Origin: an uncultured Allomuricauda sp.
Lineage (GTDB): Bacteria; Bacteroidota; Bacteroidia; Flavobacteriales; Flavobacteriaceae
NCBI RefSeq assembly: GCF_947495325.1
Contig: NZ_CANLYK010000002.1
Coordinates: 248,001-312,000, forward strand
Reading direction: 5' to 3'
DNA: 64,000 nt
In this document: positions 35,081 to 44,812 of the stretch, piece by piece
How the letters are laid out: every line of letters begins with the position of its first letter
Numbering within the stretch: the stretch's first letter is position 1
The notes under the pieces: generated by a model
Databases searched by the model: none
Told to the model about the DNA's origin: nothing
What the model saw: only the letters and a program-made list of their open reading frames with translations
Translations under genes and position numbers: made by a program

Positions 35081-36307
35081 CTAAAGCAACATATTTTTAG
35101 CTCGCTTTACTCCTTCCACCAAAACATCAACTTCTTCTTTGGTGTTATAAAAACTGAAGCTGGCCCTAACGGTGCCCGGTATTTGGTAAAAGTCCATAAT
35201 GGGCTGTGCACAGTGATGACCTGTACGAACGGCTATCCCTAATTTATCCAAAATGGTCCCAATATCATACGGATGGATTCCATCAATATTAAAGGAGATA
35301 ACAGAAGTTTTGTTTTTAGCGGTTCCATAGATTTTTAGGCCATCAATGGCAAGTAATTGTGCTGTAGCATATTGAAGTAATTCTTCCTCATACTGGGCAA
35401 TAGCCTCAAAACCTATGCTGTTCATATAGTCCAAAGCAGCGCCAAAAGCTATTCCGCCACAAATATTTGGTGTTCCCGCTTCAAACTTATGTGGTAAATC
35501 TGCGTACGTAGTCTTTTCAAAAGTAACTTCGGCAATCATCTCTCCACCACCTTGGTATGGGGGTAATTTATTTAGCCATTTCTCCTTCCCATATAACATT
35601 CCAACCCCAGTAGGGCCACAAACCTTATGCGCTGAAACCGTATAAAAATCAACGTCCAAAGCTTGCATATCAGCTTTAATATGAGGTGCTGCCTGTGCGC
35701 CATCCACTAAAACTGCCGCCCCAACTTTATGGGATGCTTCAATAATTTCTTCTATTGGGTTTATAGTTCCCAATGCGTTGGAAATATGGTTACAAAACAC
35801 CAACTTGGTCTTGTCCGAGAGCAGGGCATGAAATTCTTCCATGACCAACTCTCCCTTCTGATTCATGGGAATTACCTTCAAAACTCCTCCAGTACGTTCA
35901 CAAAGCATTTGCCAAGGCACGATATTGGAATGATGTTCCATTGCAGAAACCAAAATCTCATCACCTTCTTTTACAAAAGATGTAAATCCGTTTGCCACTA
36001 AATTGATACTATGCGTAGTCCCAGAAGTTAGAATTACCTCATGGGTCTTGGCAATGTTATAGTGTTTCTGAATTTTAATTCGTGCAGCCTCGTAAGCATC
36101 CGTAGCCTCTTGGGAAAGACTATGCACACCACGGTGAATATTGGCATTGTAATTTTGGTAATAGTCAACAATAACGTCTATAACCTGTTGCGGAGTTTGC
36201 GATGTTGCTGCATTGTCCAAATATACCAATGGTTTTCCATTGACTTCCCTTTTTAGAATGGGAAAATCTTTGCGTATGGTTTCAATATCTAAAGCTGTCT
36301 GTATCAT
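35081..36307 (-). CDS. sufS: cysteine desulfurase SufS
   Basis: 408 residues. PLP-dependent enzyme that frees sulfur from cysteine as a protein persulfide for Fe-S assembly (class II desulfurase). Hallmarks: RGVHSLSQEATDAYE, the PLP-lysine segment DFYTVSAHKVCGPTGVG, and the catalytic Cys366 in VRTGHHCAQPIM. Ends in YNTKEEVDVLVEG as usual. Sits 37 bp after sufD. Confidence 0.97.
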   Translation of the reverse strand: MIQTALDIETIRKDFPILKREVNGKPLVYLDNAATSQTPQQVIDVIVDYYQNYNANIHRGVHSLSQEATDAYEAARIKIQKHYNIAKTHEVILTSGTTHSINLVANGFTSFVKEGDEILVSAMEHHSNIVPWQMLCERTGGVLKVIPMNQKGELVMEEFHALLSDKTKLVFCNHISNALGTINPIEEIIEASHKVGAAVLVDGAQAAPHIKADMQALDVDFYTVSAHKVCGPTGVGMLYGKEKWLNKLPPYQGGGEMIAEVTFEKTTYADLPHKFEAGTPNICGGIAFGAALDYMNSIGFEAIAQYEEELLQYATAQLLAIDGLKIYGTAKNKTSVISFNIDGIHPYDIGTILDKLGIAVRTGHHCAQPIMDFYQIPGTVRASFSFYNTKEEVDVLVEGVKRAKNMLL

Positions 36308-36344
36308 TGCTCGGATTTCCCTTTAGCAGGAAGAAAATATCTAG

Positions 36345-37661
36345 TTACAAATCAAATCCAACCCGAACACCAAGTTTGTTGGCAATAATCTTGTTGATTC
36401 TGGTCTTCAATTCTGGAATGCGAACACTTTCCAAAACATTGTTGGCAAAAGCGTACATTAACAATGCCACTGCTTCCTTTTTAGGGATTCCTCTCGATTG
36501 AAGGTAAAATAAAGCATCCTCATCCAACTGGCCAATAGTACACCCGTGCGAGCATTTTACATCATCTGCAAAAATTTCCAATTGCGGTTTTGTGTTGATG
36601 GTAGCCTTATCGCTAATCAGTATATTATTGTTCTGCTGAAAGGCATTGGTCTTTTGTGCTATCTTATCCACGATGATTTTTCCATTGAAAACACCGGTAG
36701 ATTTCTCTCCAAAAATTCCTTTATAATCTTGATGGCTTTCACAATTGGGTTGTGCATGGTGTACCAAAGTATGATGATCCACATGCTGTTTTTCCCCCAA
36801 AATAGTGACTCCTTTTAATACGGAGTCCATATACTCACCGTTTTGGTAGAAGTTTAGATTATTACGTGTCAATTTTCCACCAAATGAAAAAGTATGTACA
36901 CGAACAACGCTTTTATCCTTTTGAGAAATATAGGTGTTATCAATTAGAGAAGCTGTGTTCTCATCATTCTGAACCTTATAGTAATCCACATTTGCATCCT
37001 TGGCTGCAAATATTTCGGTTACAGAATTGGTAAGCACCTCATTTCCCGTCAAACTTTGGTGGCGTTCTATAATCTGAACCTCAGCGTTCTCCTCAACAAT
37101 TACCAAGTTTCGAGGCTGCAGCATTAAAGCAGCTTCATTGCCAGTTGCCAAATGCACTATTTGAATAGGCTTTTTGGGCACTTTATTCTTTGGAATATAA
37201 ATGTAGGCTCCTTCTTTACTAAAGGCCGTATTCAATGTGGTCAAAGATTCATCTTTTGATGCCACTTTGTTGAAATACACATCTATGATCTGCTTGTATT
37301 GTGGTTTGGTCAATGCCGCACTCATTAAACAAACATCCACTCCATCGTGTGTGGTTTCAGACAGGTATGAACTATAAACCCCATCAATAAATACAATTTT
37401 ATAGGTATCTATTTCATGAAGGAAATATTTTTTAATGTCCTTGTACTCTAACGTATTTTCTTTTTTTGGAAAAATGCTAAAGTCCACTTTTTGAATAGCA
37501 TTCAAGGAAGTATATTTCCAAGCTTCTTCTTTTTTGGAAGGGAAACCCTTTTCTTCAAAGTTTTTTATGGCCTCAGAACGAACGTCATGAACTGGATGGT
37601 CCAAATCCATGTTGTTCTCAAATGCTATGAATGAAGAAAGTAATTTGTCTTTTAAATCCAT
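36345..37661 (-). CDS. sufD: Fe-S assembly scaffold subunit SufD
   Basis: 438 residues. Partner of SufB and SufC in the SufBC2D scaffold complex. The right-handed beta-helix core and C-terminal segment show the family pattern: HHTLVHHAQPNCESHQDYKG, then DKATINTKPQLEIFADDVKCSHGCTIGQLDEDALFYLQSRGI (quoted in part: DDVKCSHGCTIGQLDEDALF), containing the His/Cys region used in cluster assembly. Separated from sufC by 66 bp that contain a degenerate repeat. Confidence 0.95.
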   Translation of the reverse strand: MDLKDKLLSSFIAFENNMDLDHPVHDVRSEAIKNFEEKGFPSKKEEAWKYTSLNAIQKVDFSIFPKKENTLEYKDIKKYFLHEIDTYKIVFIDGVYSSYLSETTHDGVDVCLMSAALTKPQYKQIIDVYFNKVASKDESLTTLNTAFSKEGAYIYIPKNKVPKKPIQIVHLATGNEAALMLQPRNLVIVEENAEVQIIERHQSLTGNEVLTNSVTEIFAAKDANVDYYKVQNDENTASLIDNTYISQKDKSVVRVHTFSFGGKLTRNNLNFYQNGEYMDSVLKGVTILGEKQHVDHHTLVHHAQPNCESHQDYKGIFGEKSTGVFNGKIIVDKIAQKTNAFQQNNNILISDKATINTKPQLEIFADDVKCSHGCTIGQLDEDALFYLQSRGIPKKEAVALLMYAFANNVLESVRIPELKTRINKIIANKLGVRVGFDL

Positions 37662-37666
37662 TGTTT

Positions 37667-37727
37667 GTCTGTTGTCAGTGTTCAGTTAACAGTTTCCTGA
37701 GACCTGATGTCTGAAATCTTATATCTT
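37667..37727. repeat. degenerate CTGA/TCAG repeat, copy C
   Basis: Fills the sufC-sufD gap. Contains GTCAGTGTTCAG, GAGACCTGATGTC and GTCTGAAATCTTAT; the last matches copy B in 13 of 14 positions. Confidence 0.6.
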
Positions 37728-38480
37728 TTATACTACCGTTTCCTGCTTTATCCAGTCGTATCCTTTCTCCTCCAATTCCAGGGCCAACTCTTTGTTACCC
37801 GACTTCACAATTTTTCCGTCATGCAAGACATGTACAAAGTCCGGAACAATATATTCCAACAATCTTTGATAGTGGGTTATCACGATTATCGCATTGTCTT
37901 TTCCCCTAAGCTTGTTCACCCCGTTTGCAACAATACGAAGTGCATCAATATCCAATCCTGAATCTGTTTCATCCAAAATGGCGAGTTTGGGTTCCAACAT
38001 TGCCATCTGAAAAATCTCATTTCGTTTTTTCTCTCCACCGGAAAATCCTTCATTAAGGGAGCGTGATAAAAACTTTCTATCAATTTCCAACATTTCGGAT
38101 TTCTCACGAATCAGTTTCAGCATTTGGTTGGCGGGCATATCCTCCAAGCCTCTTGCTTTTCTAGATGCGTTAATTGCCGTTTTCATAAAATTGGTCACAG
38201 AAACCCCAGGAATCTCAACTGGATATTGAAATGATAAAAAGATTCCCTTATGTGCTCTTTCTTCTGGATCTAATTCTTCTAAATCTTCACCATCCAAAGC
38301 AAGACTGCCCTTCTTTATTTCGAATTCTTCTTTTCCTGCAATCACAGATGCCAAGGTGCTCTTACCTGAACCATTTGGCCCCATGATAGCATGAACTTCT
38401 CCCGCGTTCACCACAAGGTTGATTCCGTTCAAGATTTTTTTATCTTCTATGCTTGCGTGTAAATCTTTAATTTCTAGCAT
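37728..38480 (-). CDS. sufC: Fe-S assembly ATPase SufC
   Basis: 250 residues from ATG 38480 (MLEIKDLHASIE); a TTG five codons upstream is less likely. ABC-type ATPase that drives the SufBC2D complex. Walker A GPNGSGKST, signature FSGGEKKRNEIFQ, Walker B AILDETDSGLD and the switch His in VITHYQRLLEY are all intact. 28 bp after sufB. Confidence 0.97.
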   Translation of the reverse strand: MLEIKDLHASIEDKKILNGINLVVNAGEVHAIMGPNGSGKSTLASVIAGKEEFEIKKGSLALDGEDLEELDPEERAHKGIFLSFQYPVEIPGVSVTNFMKTAINASRKARGLEDMPANQMLKLIREKSEMLEIDRKFLSRSLNEGFSGGEKKRNEIFQMAMLEPKLAILDETDSGLDIDALRIVANGVNKLRGKDNAIIVITHYQRLLEYIVPDFVHVLHDGKIVKSGNKELALELEEKGYDWIKQETVV

Positions 38481-38508
38481 CGTATTCTTCTTCAATAGTA
38501 TTTAATGG

Positions 38509-39954
38509 TTATCCCACTGAGCCTTCAAGGCTTATTTCCAATAATTTTTGTGCTTCCACAGCAAATTCCATTGGAAGCTTGTTCAAAACTTCCTTGCTAA
38601 ATCCGTTTACAATCAATGCTATGGCTTTTTCTGTATCAATTCCACGTTGGTTGCAATAGAAAATCTGATCTTCTCCAATTTTACTGGTAGTAGCTTCGTG
38701 TTCTATTTGGGCCGATTTGTTTTTTGCCTCTATGTACGGAAAGGTGTGCGCTCCGCAAAGATTGCCCATCAACAACGAATCACATTGTGAAAAATTTCTA
38801 GCATTTTCCGCCCTGCTGTTCACCTGCACCAGGCCACGATAACTGTTTTGTGATTGTCCCGCAGAAATTCCTTTGGAAATGATGGTGCTCTTGGTGTTTT
38901 TTCCCAAATGAATCATTTTGGTTCCAGTATCTGCTTGCTGAAAATTATTCGTCACAGCTATGGAGTAAAACTCCCCAACAGAATTATCTCCTTTAAGAAT
39001 ACAAGAAGGATATTTCCAAGTCACTGCCGAACCGGTTTCCACCTGTGTCCAAGAAATTTTTGCGTTCTTCTCACACAGACCTCTTTTCGTCACAAAATTG
39101 TAAACCCCACCTTTGCCTTCAGAGTTTCCAGGATACCAGTTCTGTACAGTTGAATATTTTATTTCCGCATTATCTAAAGCAATAAGCTCTACAACTGCGG
39201 CGTGTAATTGATTTTCATCTCTTGATGGCGCTGTACACCCTTCCAAATAACTTACATAGCTACTTTCATCTGCAATCACCAAAGTACGTTCAAACTGGCC
39301 CGTACCTCCTTCATTAATCCTAAAGTATGTGGATAGCTCCATAGGGCATCTTACCCCTTTTGGAATGTAACAAAAAGAACCATCGGTAAATACCGCTGAA
39401 TTTAGAGCTGCATAAAAGTTATCCGTTGTGGGAACCACTGTACCCATGTATTTTTTTACCAGTTCTGGGTATTCTTGTATTGCTTCTGAAATGGGCATGA
39501 AGATAATCCCCTTTTCTGCCAGGGTCTTTTTGAACGTGGTTGCAACGGAAACAGAATCCACCACAATATCTACAGCTACGTTTTGCAATCGCTTTTGCTC
39601 ATCAACAGAGATTCCCAATTTCCGATACATTTCCAATAAATCGGGGTCTACCTCGTCCAAGGATTTATTAGGGTCTGCAGATTTGGGCGCAGAATAGTAA
39701 CTAATTGCTTGAAAATCTGGTTTCTCATAATGAACATTTGCCCATTCTGGTTCTTCCAATTTTTCCCAAACACGAAAGGCTTCCAAACGCCATTCCGTCA
39801 TCCACTCAGGTTCGTTCTTTTTCTTGGAAATAGCACGAACAATCCCTTCATTCAGTCCTTTTGGAAAAGTATCCGACTCAATATCTGTGTAGAAACCATA
39901 TTCATATTCCTTGGTTTCCAGTTCCTTTTTTAATTCTTCTTCTGTGTAAGCCAT
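38509..39954 (-). CDS. sufB: Fe-S assembly scaffold subunit SufB
   Basis: 481 residues. Scaffold on which the nascent Fe-S cluster is built. Hallmarks: [40 protein letters not shown], and the C-terminal [28 protein letters not shown] (quoted in part: [16 protein letters not shown]). [15 protein letters not shown] region reads [19 protein letters not shown]. Second gene of the operon, 31 bp after sufA. Confidence 0.97.
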   Translation of the reverse strand: MAYTEEELKKELETKEYEYGFYTDIESDTFPKGLNEGIVRAISKKKNEPEWMTEWRLEAFRVWEKLEEPEWANVHYEKPDFQAISYYSAPKSADPNKSLDEVDPDLLEMYRKLGISVDEQKRLQNVAVDIVVDSVSVATTFKKTLAEKGIIFMPISEAIQEYPELVKKYMGTVVPTTDNFYAALNSAVFTDGSFCYIPKGVRCPMELSTYFRINEGGTGQFERTLVIADESSYVSYLEGCTAPSRDENQLHAAVVELIALDNAEIKYSTVQNWYPGNSEGKGGVYNFVTKRGLCEKNAKISWTQVETGSAVTWKYPSCILKGDNSVGEFYSIAVTNNFQQADTGTKMIHLGKNTKSTIISKGISAGQSQNSYRGLVQVNSRAENARNFSQCDSLLMGNLCGAHTFPYIEAKNKSAQIEHEATTSKIGEDQIFYCNQRGIDTEKAIALIVNGFSKEVLNKLPMEFAVEAQKLLEISLEGSVG

Positions 39955-39985
39955 CTTTTCTCAATTAGTTAATTGGCAACAACGG

Positions 39986-40315
39986 TTAAAGTGAAAAACT
40001 CTCTCCGCATCCACACGTGCGCTGGGCATTTGGGTTATTGAAGACAAAGCCTTTCCCGTTCAACCCACCTGAATATTCCAAAGTGGTGCCCACTAGATAT
40101 AAGAAGCTTTTTTTATCAACGATGATGCGAACGGCATTATCTTCAAAAATCTTATCTGTATCAGTTGAAGCTGTATCAAACTTTAATTCATAGGACAATC
40201 CACTGCAACCTCCACTTTTCACACCTACGCGCACATAATCTTTAGAAGCATCAAAGCCTTCTTCCGTCATCATTGTAACCACTTTTTGTCTGGCTGTCTC
40301 CGAAACTTTAATCAT
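39986..40315 (-). CDS. sufA: A-type Fe-S carrier (SufA/IscA/HesB)
   Basis: 109 residues. Carries assembled clusters to apo-proteins. The three cluster-binding cysteines are in place: SGGCSGLSYEL and the C-terminal RTCGCGESFSL. First gene of the suf run; a promoter-like -7 box lies upstream. Confidence 0.95.
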   Translation of the reverse strand: MIKVSETARQKVVTMMTEEGFDASKDYVRVGVKSGGCSGLSYELKFDTASTDTDKIFEDNAVRIIVDKKSFLYLVGTTLEYSGGLNGKGFVFNNPNAQRTCGCGESFSL

Positions 40316-40344
40316 TCTTACTTGGATTTAATCTAAATAGCTAA

Positions 40345-40352
40345 CAAATATA
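40345..40352 (-). promoter_or_regulatory. candidate -7 element TATATTTG for the suf operon
   Basis: Exact TAnnTTTG match on the minus strand, 29 bp before the sufA ATG. A -33 TTG at normal spacing is not seen. No obvious IscR- or Fur-like palindrome was noticed in this 74-bp gap. Confidence 0.45.
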
Positions 40353-40389
40353 CTTCATAAGTAGGGTTTTACCACGATTCCTAACATTA

Positions 40390-41775
40390 TTATAACGAAT
40401 AACCCGATAGTGTTTTTCTATGGAAGATTGGGTTACTTATTTTAATGACAACCATGTCCGTCATTCCCTTTGATTCAAGGCCTACAAAGTCTTCACTAGC
40501 GGTTTCCCCTACCAAGATCAGGCTTCCATCTTTGGTTTCCAAAGCATCGAATCCATAGTCCAGTCCAGGGCCTCCAAATGATCTTTGATATTGCAGATTT
40601 CCGTTGGCATCGGTTTTTATGACCCAAAGGTCATTTTCTCCATTATTTTCATTGGCATCTCCGTCGGAACTTTTGGAATTTCCCGCAATAACGAATCCAC
40701 CATCCAATGTTGTTTTAATCCCTCTAGCAGCATCAAAACCCATCCCTCCAAATGATTTTTCCCAAACTAGGTTTCCATTATCATCTATTTTGATGACCCA
40801 AACATCGGATTCTCCATTGTTCTTTGAAACATCAGTGTCCGTACTAAACGTATTTCCTGTAATCGCATATGCTCCATCTGGTGTTTTGGCAATGTCATAT
40901 GAAATTTCTATTCCTGTGCCTCCAAGGGATTTTTCCCAAAGCATGGTTCCATTTTCGTCTACTTTAACTACCCAGAAATCGTAGCTCCCTTTGGTATTTG
41001 ATATATCAAAATCATCACTTTCAGAAAAACCGGCCATAACAAAACCACCATCATCTGCTTGAACCACCCCATGCGCCCGATCGTTATTTGTTCCACCAAA
41101 GTATCTGCGCCAAACCAAATTGCCAGATGCATCAAGCTTTGTTCCCCAAAACTCACCAACTCCATGTCGAGTTAGATATGATGTTCCCTTTCCAAAATTC
41201 CCTTCTCCTTCGGAAAGCGTCACATCCAAAAATCCGGCAAAGAAAAATCCTCCGTCAGTTGTTTCAATTACATCATAACTATGGTCATGCCCAGAAAAAC
41301 CAAAACTCTTTTCCCATATAATATTTCCAGATGCATCTAGACGAAGTATCCAGTTGTCATGAAAACCTTCGTTATTGCTTCCATCACCATCATCACTCAT
41401 GGCATAGCCCACTATGGCAAAGCCTCCATCCGAAGTTTGTATTACAGATTGCCCTCTGTCATCTTTACTCCCTCCATATGTTTTGCTCCATTCAAGGTTT
41501 TCATCTGCATCAAATTTTAGCAACCAATAGTCATTAACGGCTAGCGTCTTGCCTTGTAAATCGCCATCAGTACTATTGCTAAATCCTAAAACTGCAAATC
41601 CTCCATCTGAAGTTTCAACAATGGATTGTGCAGTATCCTCTCCGGTGCCCCCAAAATTTTTGATCCAATCCAACTCTCCCAAAAAGGTAACTTCTTCCAA
41701 CTCTTCTGGTTTGGAATCATCGTTACTACAGGACCAAAAAACAAGCAAAGCAAAAACGACCAATATCTTTTTCAT
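40390..41775 (-). CDS. lipoprotein with seven DGGF propeller-like repeats
   Basis: 461 residues from ATG 41775 (an in-frame TTG lies two codons earlier). Lipobox gives Cys16 (FWSCSNDD). The mature chain is about seven repeats of 55-60 residues, each with the pattern W-x-K-x-F/Y-G-G, then Q-T-x-D-G-G-F-x-x-x-G-x-x-x-S, then D-x-W-V/I-x-K-x-D-x-x-G-N. This repeat is common in secreted Bacteroidota proteins and predicts a beta-propeller. Function unknown. 12 bp separate it from the upstream LVIVD-type lipoprotein, so they likely form an operon. Confidence 0.8.
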   Translation of the reverse strand: MKKILVVFALLVFWSCSNDDSKPEELEEVTFLGELDWIKNFGGTGEDTAQSIVETSDGGFAVLGFSNSTDGDLQGKTLAVNDYWLLKFDADENLEWSKTYGGSKDDRGQSVIQTSDGGFAIVGYAMSDDGDGSNNEGFHDNWILRLDASGNIIWEKSFGFSGHDHSYDVIETTDGGFFFAGFLDVTLSEGEGNFGKGTSYLTRHGVGEFWGTKLDASGNLVWRRYFGGTNNDRAHGVVQADDGGFVMAGFSESDDFDISNTKGSYDFWVVKVDENGTMLWEKSLGGTGIEISYDIAKTPDGAYAITGNTFSTDTDVSKNNGESDVWVIKIDDNGNLVWEKSFGGMGFDAARGIKTTLDGGFVIAGNSKSSDGDANENNGENDLWVIKTDANGNLQYQRSFGGPGLDYGFDALETKDGSLILVGETASEDFVGLESKGMTDMVVIKISNPIFHRKTLSGYSL

Positions 41776-41787
41776 AGCCAAAAAAGT

Positions 41788-43047
41788 TTAATTGGATTTC
41801 TGAACAACAAACAATCCGGAATTGATATCGTTTATGATAATCTTTCCACTTTCAAAAAAAGGATACACACTCCATACACCATCAAAACGAGCAGTATTAT
41901 TTGAAGGGTAGGTATCAAAAAATGCTTTTTCGGTAATTGTTTGGTTTTCAATATCGGAAATATCCAATACCCGCATTCCTGCAGTATAATTGGCCAAGAA
42001 AAACTCGTCGCCTAGAACATAGCCGTTATGGTCTATGGCACTTGTGGGTCCAATATAGGTGGTGTGAAGTACTGGGTTGTCCAAATCTATCATATCAAAA
42101 ATGAGAGTTCTGGAATTAAAGCCAAACATTATTTCATCCAATTCATCTCCTAAAATAAAGTACCGCTGATCTTCGGTGAACCATCCCTGATGAGTGTATG
42201 CAATGTTTCCATATCCCAGTGTTGTAATCTCAGTTGGATTGGCCTTGTCAGTAATATCTGCTATAGCAATTTGATCTTCATTGGCGCCAATAAAAATTTC
42301 ACGCCCTGTATAATCCGTATCTGGCCCAGAATATGTTAATACCTGGGCATCGTGGGTGTAGCCGTTATCCCCATAGCCTCCTATTCCATTAGGACTTGTT
42401 GGATTTTGAATGTCAATGAAATGTACTCCTCCATTAAATTCATCATTGCTGGCGGTTCCAACGGGGTAGGCGAAGCTGGTGCCTTCATTGATTACAATAT
42501 TATGGGCATTTCCAATTCCAGTGTATCTGGCATCTGCTGTGAAAAGTTGTGGGGGATCTACAACATTTCTAAGCTTTGTCAAATCAAAAACTTGCATCCC
42601 ATGGCTTACTGCCTCGGAAACTATAAAGGCGTGGTTTCCGTACACTTTAATATCTCTCCAGCCACTCGCAACAGTTGCTGTCAAAAGTTTTCCTAAATAT
42701 ATGGGGGCTGCTGTATTCGTAATATCGACAAATGCAGTGCCGTTGTCCAAACCAATCAGTGCATATTCTCTACTGTTAACTGTGTCCGTCCATCCCCAAA
42801 TATCATTGCCTTCTCCTCCTGCAAAAGCATCTAAATCCATTTGAAACAACAAATCATATCCATTGCAAGGGTAGATTGAAGCTGTTCCTCCTTGGCAAGG
42901 GGTTTGGCCCAATGTTACCTCTCCTGTACCAATATTGGTGCCGTCTGTAAGATCAGGGTTCTCATTTTCAGGGGTTGGACTGTTGTCGCTAGAGCATCCA
43001 AAAACTATGAATACCCCAATAAGCATCAATAGGGTAGGTCTCAACAT
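41788..43047 (-). CDS. choice-of-anchor B (LVIVD-repeat) lipoprotein
   Basis: 419 residues. Lipobox gives Cys18 (VFGCSSDNS). The body matches the choice-of-anchor B family built on LVIVD-like repeats: SREYALIGLDNGTAFVDITN, HAFIVSEAVSHGMQVFDLTKL, GVHFIDIQNPTSP, GREIFIGANEDQIAIADITD and GYVLGDEFFLANYTAGMRVLDI (in part). These are predicted surface beta-propellers, anchored here by lipid rather than by a sorting domain. Divergent from thiL with a 64-bp gap. Confidence 0.88.
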   Translation of the reverse strand: MLRPTLLMLIGVFIVFGCSSDNSPTPENENPDLTDGTNIGTGEVTLGQTPCQGGTASIYPCNGYDLLFQMDLDAFAGGEGNDIWGWTDTVNSREYALIGLDNGTAFVDITNTAAPIYLGKLLTATVASGWRDIKVYGNHAFIVSEAVSHGMQVFDLTKLRNVVDPPQLFTADARYTGIGNAHNIVINEGTSFAYPVGTASNDEFNGGVHFIDIQNPTSPNGIGGYGDNGYTHDAQVLTYSGPDTDYTGREIFIGANEDQIAIADITDKANPTEITTLGYGNIAYTHQGWFTEDQRYFILGDELDEIMFGFNSRTLIFDMIDLDNPVLHTTYIGPTSAIDHNGYVLGDEFFLANYTAGMRVLDISDIENQTITEKAFFDTYPSNNTARFDGVWSVYPFFESGKIIINDINSGLFVVQKSN

Positions 43048-43099
43048 TTTGTAGCAATTTTAAGTTTCTTTTAAAGATACAATTTATAATTATCCTGTT

Positions 43100-43107
43100 T
43101 ATTTTTG
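43100..43107 (+). promoter_or_regulatory. candidate -7 element TATTTTTG 4 bp before thiL
   Basis: Exact TAnnTTTG match ending 4 bp before the ATG, as at 6162-6169, which would give a leaderless transcript. No -33 TTG; chance match possible. Confidence 0.3.
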
Positions 43108-43111
43108 CGGA

Positions 43112-44158
43112 ATGATAGAAGATAAGAATCCACAAAGAACAACATTAGAGAGTTTAGGCGAATTTGGACTTATAAAACACTTGACCAAAAATTTTGGGTT
43201 GAACCAAGGTTCGTCTGTTGTTGGAGTTGGTGATGATGCGGCCGTTCTTGATTTTAAGGACAAGAAAACGATTGTAACGACGGACATGCTTGTTGAAGGT
43301 GTCCATTTTGACCTTAGCTATATGCCCTTAAAGCATTTGGGTTATAAATCTGTGATAGTAAATCTTTCAGACATTTATGCCATGAATGCAAAAGCTACCC
43401 AAATCACAGTTTCCATTGCGGTTTCCAATAGATTTCCGCTGGAGGCCTTGGAAGAGTTTTACGAAGGTGTGGCCATGGCCTGCCAAATTTATAACGTGGA
43501 TCTGGTTGGAGGGGATACCACCTCATCCACCACCGGAATGTTGATCAGTATAACGGCTTTGGGTACTGCGGATGAAAATCAAGTTGTATATAGAACCGGC
43601 GCAAAACCAAATGACCTCCTAGTTGTGACTGGAGATTTGGGCGCAGCCTATTTAGGACTACAAGTTCTGGAACGGGAAAAAGAAGTCTTTAAGGTAAACC
43701 CAAACAATCAACCAGATTTGGAACCTTATTCCTATATAGTGGAACGCCAACTAAAACCCGAAGCCCGAAAAGATATTGGAGAGTTATTGGAAAAATTAGA
43801 GGTGAAGCCCTCTGCCATGATTGATATTAGTGATGGACTGTCATCAGAAATCTTGCATTTATGCGAACAAAGTGACGTAGGTTGTAATCTTTTTGAAGAT
43901 AAAATTCCCTTGGACCCTACAGTTATTTCCGCTGCGGAAGAATTTAAAATGGATTCTACTATGATTGCCTTGAGCGGCGGTGAAGATTACGAACTACTGT
44001 TTACTATTGATCAGGCAGATTTTCCAAAAATTAAGGGAAACCCAAACTTAACAGTTATTGGACATATGACTGCAAAAGGGGAAGGAGCACATTTAATTAC
44101 AAGGGGAGAAACAAAGATTCCGTTATCTGCACAAGGTTGGAACTCCTTTACATCATAA
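43112..44158 (+). CDS. thiL: thiamine-monophosphate kinase
   Basis: 348 residues. Phosphorylates thiamine monophosphate to thiamine diphosphate, the active cofactor. AIRS-like fold with the Mg/ATP site GVGDDAAVL, TTDMLVEGVHFDL, NLSDIYAMNAKA, and VGGDTTSS; later IDISDGLSSEILHLCEQS and LSGGEDYELLFTI are diagnostic. Other thi genes and a TPP riboswitch are absent nearby, so the gene stands alone. Confidence 0.96.
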   Translation: MIEDKNPQRTTLESLGEFGLIKHLTKNFGLNQGSSVVGVGDDAAVLDFKDKKTIVTTDMLVEGVHFDLSYMPLKHLGYKSVIVNLSDIYAMNAKATQITVSIAVSNRFPLEALEEFYEGVAMACQIYNVDLVGGDTTSSTTGMLISITALGTADENQVVYRTGAKPNDLLVVTGDLGAAYLGLQVLEREKEVFKVNPNNQPDLEPYSYIVERQLKPEARKDIGELLEKLEVKPSAMIDISDGLSSEILHLCEQSDVGCNLFEDKIPLDPTVISAAEEFKMDSTMIALSGGEDYELLFTIDQADFPKIKGNPNLTVIGHMTAKGEGAHLITRGETKIPLSAQGWNSFTS

Positions 44159-44283
44159 AAAAATCCCGAAAACCAAGAGCATTTCTTACTAGACGGTCTT
44201 GGGGCACAGGACTGAATAGACTAAGCGCTTTCTTAATCTCCGGGAATAAACCTTGAAATTATTTCTAGAACGTAGGACTTGTT

Positions 44284-44538
44284 TTAAGCTACTTGGGGAA
44301 CTTGTCTGTTCTGTCTCTTACGATACATATCTTCTAAAGTACTGTTGATGTCCTGCATTTGAGGTGTTAATGCAGAAAGTTTGCCACTTACATCTGTGGT
44401 AACTTCTTTTTGACAATGTAAACATTTGTACTCTTTGATGTGCTCTGTTACTTTTCTGGAAACGGTGTAATGGTGTCCGAATAAGCTACAGAAAAAAGAA
44501 GAAAATTTGTTGCCATGTTGGGTAGTAGTTGTCTTCAT
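44284..44538 (-). CDS. small zinc-ribbon-like protein
   Basis: 84 residues. The spacing Cys17...His22 and Cys39-x-x-Cys42 (FFCSLFGHHY and YKCLHCQKEV) suggests a treble-clef or zinc-ribbon knuckle. The C-terminal half is a helix ending in basic residues (YRKRQNRQ). Similar small proteins occur in Flavobacteria without known function; nucleic-acid binding is a guess. Stands alone between convergent thiL and divergent brnQ. Confidence 0.6.
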   Translation of the reverse strand: MKTTTTQHGNKFSSFFCSLFGHHYTVSRKVTEHIKEYKCLHCQKEVTTDVSGKLSALTPQMQDINSTLEDMYRKRQNRQVPQVA

Positions 44539-44674
44539 AAGCTGGTTTTGTTTGGGAGCGCATTAGTACGATTTGGGGTCGAAAAATGCAAAAAACATTT
44601 TATTGTAATTCTACTTTATATGAGATTGGTTTTTAATTCGTCTATTATCTAAGCAACGCCTGTTAATAACTTTT

Positions 44675-44755
44675 TATTTCATCAATATTTTTTCAAAGCT
44701 ATTTTTTCGATGAAATACACACTTATCGATAAAAAGTTATATTCGAGCGATGAAA
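44675..44755. promoter_or_regulatory. repeated half-sites upstream of brnQ
   Basis: In the 274-bp gap 44539-44812: TATTTCATC (44675-44683) is perfectly inverted as GATGAAATA (44709-44717). CGATGAAA occurs at 44708-44715 and again exactly 40 bp on at 44748-44755. A palindrome TTATCGATAA sits between (44723-44732). The layout resembles phased operator half-sites. No gene is seen in the gap. Confidence 0.4.
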
Positions 44756-44812
44756 AGCAATCCTTAAATATAGTTTTTTGATTTATTTTAACAAAAAAAT
44801 TATTAACAATAT

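Noticed and set aside
43048..43111. TPP riboswitch upstream of thiL
   Set aside because: The gap is only 64 bp and lacks the conserved CTGAGA and thi-box core.
44161..44250. Nested inverted repeats (TCCCG/CGGGA, CCAAGA/TCTTGG) after thiL, possibly a structured RNA
   Set aside because: Arms are only 5-6 bp and widely spaced; this could easily be chance, and no known RNA family is recognised.
44539..44812. Possible tRNA or small RNA gene in the largest gap
   Set aside because: No cloverleaf arms or GTTCRA loop seen; the sequence is AT-rich with operator-like repeats only.
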